From positions 28,433 to 92,432 of IMG/VR virus record IMGVR_UViG_3300008266_007780: a stretch of 64,000 nt of DNA. The stretch is one strand, 5' to 3'. This document shows, one piece after another, positions 61,143 through 64,000 of the stretch (positions within the stretch are counted from its first letter, which is position 1; each line of letters begins with the position of its first letter). The notes under the pieces are model-generated. The model saw nothing but the letters and a program-made list of their open reading frames with translations. It made no database searches and was not told the origin of the DNA. Made by a program: the position numbers and the translations under genes. The DNA comes from a virus.

Positions 61143-61253
61143 GAATAGTTAATACTTAATACACATGTGCATACGCTGATACAGTTTCAGTGACCAGGGA
61201 GAATATACAATTAACAGTATTCAATGTACATATATCTGCATATCCTGTATCAG
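61143..61253. ncRNA. Structured element H: possible pseudoknot
   Basis: GAATAGTTAAT (61143-61153) pairs with ATTAACAGTATTC (61210-61222, two bases bulged), and CTGATACAG (61176-61184) pairs with CTGTATCAG (61245-61253). The two helices interleave, which is pseudoknot geometry. Remaining bases of this 472-nt spacer carry no gene. Confidence 0.5.
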
Positions 61254-61263
61254 TTTGAGTAGA

Positions 61264-61284
61264 GGGTTGTCCAAATAGGATATG
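61264..61284 (-). promoter_or_regulatory. GGGTTGTCC leader motif, copy 1
   Basis: GGGTTGTCCAAATAGGATATG on the + strand, the reverse complement of a motif seen again at 62476 and 62933. ACACATGTGCAT (61161-61172) lies downstream of it in the minus direction and also recurs after copy 2. Candidate phage promoter or leader element. Confidence 0.45.
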
Positions 61285-61296
61285 AGAAAGACAAAA

Positions 61297-61321
61297 GAGC
61301 AAGGCTTGTGTAGCCCTGCTC
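61297..61321 (-). terminator. Terminator after the 61348-61563 gene
   Basis: GAGCAAGGCT (61297-61306) pairs with AGCCCTGCTC (61312-61321). The A/C mismatch on the + strand becomes U/G on the - strand, and TTTTGTCTTT follows there. Confidence 0.75.
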
Positions 61322-61347
61322 ATGTCTTGTGTAACATAAACTGTAGA

Positions 61348-61563
61348 TTACTCTATAGTAATTGGGGATTGTTTATTATTGTATGGTGAAAGACCTGTGT
61401 AGTCTTGTACCATTATAAGTGTCTTGCCTATGATAGGATTGCTAGTTTCTGATTCTAGCCTGTATCCTAATTTGACTGCATGTACAAATGCTTGTTCAAT
61501 GTTTGTGTAGTCTTGTTCAGTAATGAATAGAACTAATTTTCCTTTTGTAACAAATGGTTTCAT
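61348..61563 (-). CDS. Small unknown protein (71 aa)
   Basis: MKPFVTKGKLVLFITEQDYT..., alpha/beta, with FVHAVKLGYRLESETSNP. The leader CATTACACATTATG belongs to the CTTACACA group found before the first genes of the minus block. It ends at a good terminator. Function unknown. Confidence 0.65.
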   Translation of the reverse strand: MKPFVTKGKLVLFITEQDYTNIEQAFVHAVKLGYRLESETSNPIIGKTLIMVQDYTGLSPYNNKQSPITIE

Positions 61564-61578
61564 AATGTGTAATGTTTG

Positions 61579-61767
61579 TTATATTGTAGGTGGATAACTG
61601 TATTCCCATGACCATGAATAAGTGCCTTCTTCTGTTATAATGTAACGTTTAACCTGAAGACCTTGTGCCTTTCTTTTTAATGCTAAGTAAGGATTACTTG
61701 TGATGTGTTCAATACCATCTTTAGTATATGTGAAGATAGTGTTGTAAATTGAGTACAATGGATTCAT
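61579..61767 (-). CDS. Small unknown protein (62 aa)
   Basis: MNPLYSIYNTIFTYTKDGIE..., aromatic and basic, ending SWSWEYSYPPTI. Leader CTTACACAGCATG. Function unknown. Confidence 0.6.
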   Translation of the reverse strand: MNPLYSIYNTIFTYTKDGIEHITSNPYLALKRKAQGLQVKRYIITEEGTYSWSWEYSYPPTI

Positions 61768-61801
61768 GCTGTGTAAGGTTAAGTGATTGAATTGTTAAAG
61801 A

Positions 61802-61827
61802 ACAGGGCAGGCATGTGCCCACCCTGT
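61802..61827 (-). terminator. Hairpin after the 61850-62389 gene
   Basis: ACAGGG (61802-61807) pairs with CCCTGT (61822-61827), with an inner GGCATGTGCC self-complementary segment. On the minus strand it is followed by TCTTTAAC, a weak U tract; probable terminator. Confidence 0.5.
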
Positions 61828-61849
61828 GTGATCATGTGAAATCCTTGAG

Positions 61850-62389
61850 TTACTCTGCTTCACTCTCTGGATTTACTTTGGCTTTTGCTTTAGGCTTTGG
61901 AGCCTCTGTGTCCTGATCAGTGTCATCATCTACAGAATCAATGTCAATGCTGTTCATTGCCTGTACAGCAGTTGCACTTGGCTTGAGCCCCATAACACTG
62001 TAAGCCTTTGCATTGATGAGAATGTCTTGGATCTTCTCATTCTTAACTCTGTCTAACTGACCAGTAAGACGTGTAAAGCCTGATTCATCCAAACCGTAGT
62101 TATAAGTGCCAGTCTTTGGATTCACTTTGCGTGATCTGTAGAGTGTGCACTCATCTGTAATGCTTGGATAAAGAGTTGAGAAGATAACTGATCCATCATC
62201 ACTGACCGGATTGAATGTTGCTGTTTTGACAGTGTCAATGTACAACTGCAGTTCTTCTTTAGGACCTGAGACAGTATAGAAATGTCTGTGTCCTTCTGGG
62301 CAAACTCCTTTGTCACCACGTGCCAATAATTCGTCTGCTTTGCCTGTTGTGTCTTTTCTTGAGAAAGACCATGTTGCTTTAAGTGCCAT
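61850..62389 (-). CDS. Early protein with acidic/Lys-rich tail (179 aa)
   Basis: The ATG at 62389 (MALKATWSFSRKDTTGKADE) is preferred to the far upstream one at 62500, whose first ~37 codons run through the leader motifs. The body is a soluble alpha/beta protein with Cys residues; the tail is acidic and then PKPKAKAKVNPESEAE. Its leader has CTTACACAAG and, 87 nt upstream, the GGGTTGTCC motif. First or second gene of the minus block, so probably early and highly expressed. A DNA-binding role (SSB-like acidic tail) is possible but unproven. Confidence 0.75.
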   Translation of the reverse strand: MALKATWSFSRKDTTGKADELLARGDKGVCPEGHRHFYTVSGPKEELQLYIDTVKTATFNPVSDDGSVIFSTLYPSITDECTLYRSRKVNPKTGTYNYGLDESGFTRLTGQLDRVKNEKIQDILINAKAYSVMGLKPSATAVQAMNSIDIDSVDDDTDQDTEAPKPKAKAKVNPESEAE

Positions 62390-62475
62390 CTTGTGTAAGT
62401 TTTTAAGATGTGAATAAATAAAGTGAATTACCTGTGAACACATGTGCATTTCTGCTTGTGTCCATGTTAAGTTAA

Positions 62476-62497
62476 GGGTTGTCCAAACAAGGATGTG
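62476..62497 (-). promoter_or_regulatory. GGGTTGTCC leader motif, copy 2
   Basis: GGGTTGTCCAAACAAGGATGTG on the + strand, nearly identical to copy 1; ACACATGTGCAT at 62438-62449 is shared too. It lies 87 nt upstream of the 62389 start in the minus direction. Candidate early promoter. Confidence 0.5.
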
Positions 62498-62548
62498 CAT
62501 AGTCTGCGTAAGAAAGAGAAGTTGTTGTGAAAAAATGTGAAGAAAAAA

Positions 62549-62570
62549 AGAGTAACATTTCTGTTACTCT
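62549..62570 (-). terminator. Terminator after the first minus-block gene
   Basis: AGAGTAACA (62549-62557) and TGTTACTCT (62562-62570) form a perfect 9-bp stem with a 4-nt loop. On the minus strand TTTTTTTC follows. Confidence 0.85.
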
Positions 62571-62576
62571 GTGCAA

Positions 62577-62899
62577 TCATTGAGCAGATTTGAGCTCGGC
62601 AGCAAGCTGTCTTTGCTCAATCTTGCTCTTGATTGGGTCAATATCAGACAAACTGAGTTTGTCATGAGGTTGGCCCGGCTCAGGTGTGAGTGTAAACGTG
62701 GCAAGGTATGTCATACCGCTGACAAGTTTGCATGCCTGAGCATAATTGGTGTGAACTGGCCAATATGTTTTTGGCCGAGTGACACCTTCATAAGTCTCTG
62801 GTGGCATTGCCACATCAGAGGCTTTAATGATGATTTGGTCCCAATTGCCATCCTTGGCATTGTACTGGAACAAAGCTGTGCAAGAAAATTGTTTTTTCA
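62577..62899 (-). CDS. First gene of the minus block, unknown (107 aa)
   Basis: The ATG at 62899 (MKKQFSCTALFQYNAKDGNW) is chosen because it has the CTTATACAAA leader, and the open frame beyond it (to 63050) runs through the GC-rich spacer. Soluble and beta-rich; ends ELKSAQ. It is more GC-rich than the rest of the window. It has its own leader and terminator, so it is probably an early monocistronic transcript. Function unknown. Confidence 0.75.
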
Positions 62900-62932
62900 T
62901 TTTGTATAAGTTTATGTTACAAAATGAGTAAA

Positions 62933-62954
62933 GGGTTGTCTGAACAAGCATGCA
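62933..62954 (-). promoter_or_regulatory. GGGTTGTC leader motif, copy 3
   Basis: GGGTTGTCTGAACAAGCATG on the + strand, a diverged copy of the motif at 61264 and 62476, here 34 nt upstream of the 62899 start. Candidate early promoter element of the minus block. Confidence 0.45.
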
Positions 62955-63017
62955 ATCCAGCATAAGCAAAAACTTTTTGACAAGGGAAAAAAGTTGCATG
63001 CTTTGCTGCAAGATTGC

Positions 63018-63080
63018 TCCCACGTGGTGCAAGTCAAGGGGGGTCCCCACCCTTGCGCGGCAGCCGGGGGGCTTGTGATA
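63018..63080. other. GC-rich divergent spacer, candidate origin or control region
   Basis: Between the first minus gene and the first plus gene, an otherwise AT-rich genome shows CCCACGTGG, then a run of G6 with CCCCACCC, then GCGCGGCAGCC and G6. CAAGGG (63035-63040) can pair with CCCTTG, and AGCC with GGCT. No acceptable gene covers it on either strand. It could be an origin, a divergent promoter region or a DNA-binding site. Confidence 0.5.
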
Positions 63081-63151
63081 TAGGACCCATCACATGCTCT
63101 ACTATAGTATTAAAATTTTACCCTTATAGTATTTTGTTTTATCTTTACCTT

Positions 63152-63565
63152 ATGAAGAAGATTGATATGGGGAAGTTTGTTCTTCTTATAGGAGATGATG
63201 CTACTGAGATCTTTGATTACTATGGTGTCAAAGAGATGCACGGGTTGAACCGTAAAGATGCCCAGGCAGAAGAAGTTGATAAGACTACAGGTAATGGTGT
63301 TTATATATATGGTTGGACTAATTATGATCCCCGGGACAAGAAGCTTACAGCAAAAGCCCCGTATAAACCTTTTCTCTTTCTGAACAAAAAACACTTTACT
63401 GGAAAGTTTACTGATATTACCCTTGTTAATCATGAGGCTATGCATATAGTTATTTTGCTTAATAACTGGGATATCCGGGATAAGGAAGAAGAGACAATAT
63501 CTGAAGCAGAAGATATTACTAATAGGATAGTGAAGATGCTTAAGCTAGATAAATTTACTAAGTGA
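63152..63565 (+). CDS. Small HExxH metal-site protein (137 aa)
   Basis: The ATG at 63152 (MKKIDMGKFVLLIGDDATEI) is chosen because the frame upstream runs through the GC-rich spacer and lacks coding character. NHEAMHIVILLNNWD (~residues 92-106) contains HEAMH, and EEETISEAEDI follows, the layout of a minimal zincin (HExxH ... E). A protease or a metal-binding inhibitor is possible. It is the first gene of the + strand block and overlaps the next gene by 4 nt (GTGA). Confidence 0.75.
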   Translation: MKKIDMGKFVLLIGDDATEIFDYYGVKEMHGLNRKDAQAEEVDKTTGNGVYIYGWTNYDPRDKKLTAKAPYKPFLFLNKKHFTGKFTDITLVNHEAMHIVILLNNWDIRDKEEETISEAEDITNRIVKMLKLDKFTK

Positions 63566-64000
63566 AAGTATACTTTGACCATATCAAAGGCTTTGGTAAA
63601 GTCAGTGATCTAGAGCTTATCATTAACTGTGCCTATGGTATATTAGAACCAAATGAATCTTGTATAGATGCACTAAAGCAAGGATGGATACCATGGGAGG
63701 GCAGATGGTATAATGAGCGTAGCACTAGATTAGATCTGAGTATTTATCAACCCACAAAGACTACAAAAAAATTATCTAAGAAAGTTAATGTTGCTGTAGG
63801 AGATGTATTAGCTCATAAAGAGATGTATGAAGAGCTTTATGAAAAGTACTGTTCTTATCATGGGTTTAAAAGAGATATTAAGTTAGAGTCTTTTAAAGAT
63901 TGTCAGGTTATAGAATACTGGACAGATTACCTAGTAGGGATTAGTTTATATAAACAGTTTGAAACACAGTTTGTAGCATATCAGTTTATATGGGATTATG
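63562..64000 (+). CDS. Partial acyltransferase-like protein (146+ codons)
   Basis: GTG start in a GTGA overlap; the gene runs off the right edge. It reads MKVYFDHIKGFGKVSDLELI..., with QGWIPWEGRWYNERSTRLDL and later YWTDYLVGISLYKQFETQFV. The second part resembles the acyl-CoA N-acyltransferase fold of arginyl/leucyl-transferase (ATE-like) proteins, in which H..GF... and LVG(I/V)S segments occur. Identity is tentative because the C-terminus is missing. Confidence 0.6.
   Translation, partial: MKVYFDHIKGFGKVSDLELIINCAYGILEPNESCIDALKQGWIPWEGRWYNERSTRLDLSIYQPTKTTKKLSKKVNVAVGDVLAHKEMYEELYEKYCSYHGFKRDIKLESFKDCQVIEYWTDYLVGISLYKQFETQFVAYQFIWDY

Noticed and set aside
62900-63151. Long N-terminal extensions of the genes starting at 62899 and 63152
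   Set aside because: Both extensions read through the GC-rich spacer with atypical residues; leader motifs point to the inner ATGs.
1-64000. CRISPR array, insertion sequence or diversity-generating retroelement
   Set aside because: No regularly spaced repeats, no transposase or reverse transcriptase motif seen on either strand.
1-64000. Stop-codon reassignment (TAG to Gln) known in some crAss-like phages
   Set aside because: The long frames need no read-through, and the ung gene appears to end in TAG.

Overview
The window is most likely part of the genome of a crAss-like (Crassvirales) tailed phage of a Bacteroidetes host. The evidence is: AT-rich coding DNA; two long gene blocks of opposite orientation; a run of giant virion genes, one carrying the DFDID catalytic motif of the crAss-like virion RNA polymerase; a compact replication block with a family-B DNA polymerase; and starts without Shine-Dalgarno sequences. 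The standard bacterial code fits: the uracil-DNA glycosylase gene appears to end in TAG. Capsid, portal and terminase genes are not in the window.

Bases 1-28,871 (+ strand) hold the late/virion region: the tail of an unknown gene, a ~1,095-codon gene interrupted by a -1 frame change at a slippery-looking site, and three consecutive giant genes (2,599 aa, 3,610 aa and ~2,200 codons). They look like polyvalent proteins co-injected with the DNA. I see a PD-(D/E)XK nuclease core in the first; a SLOG-like fold, an HExxH zincin and the RNA polymerase site in the second; an ART-like start, a second zincin and a LysM-like repeat in the third. The third also needs a 1-nt frame correction near its start. 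A terminator hairpin separates them from the convergent block.

Bases 62,899-28,910 (- strand) hold the early/replication block, about 34 kb of tightly packed, often overlapping genes. From 3' to 5' they include a DUF932-like protein, PolB, a PD-(D/E)XK nuclease, a MoxR ATPase with a VWA/HELLH partner, a GIY-YIG nuclease, a TOPRIM primase, a candidate SSB, a Sak4-like ATPase, a DnaB helicase, uracil-DNA glycosylase, a radical SAM protein, an SF2 helicase, a ParB-like protein and an HNH nuclease, plus many tiny genes. Together they can supply replication, repair and recombination. A single + strand gene (44,831-45,145) interrupts the block.

Bases 58.9-62.9 kb are the least ordinary part: tiny ORFs separated by 150-470 nt spacers that fold into strong multi-helix structures. 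Two of these (59.40-59.51 and 59.96-60.12 kb) are paralogous and their helices covary; others include a 17-bp stem and a possible pseudoknot. Shared leader motifs recur before neighbouring genes. At 62.9-63.15 kb a GC-rich divergent spacer separates the two blocks and is a candidate origin/promoter region. Beyond it, + strand genes resume with a small HExxH protein and a partial acyltransferase-like gene. A 148-nt tRNA-like element with perfect acceptor and T arms lies at 49.5 kb.
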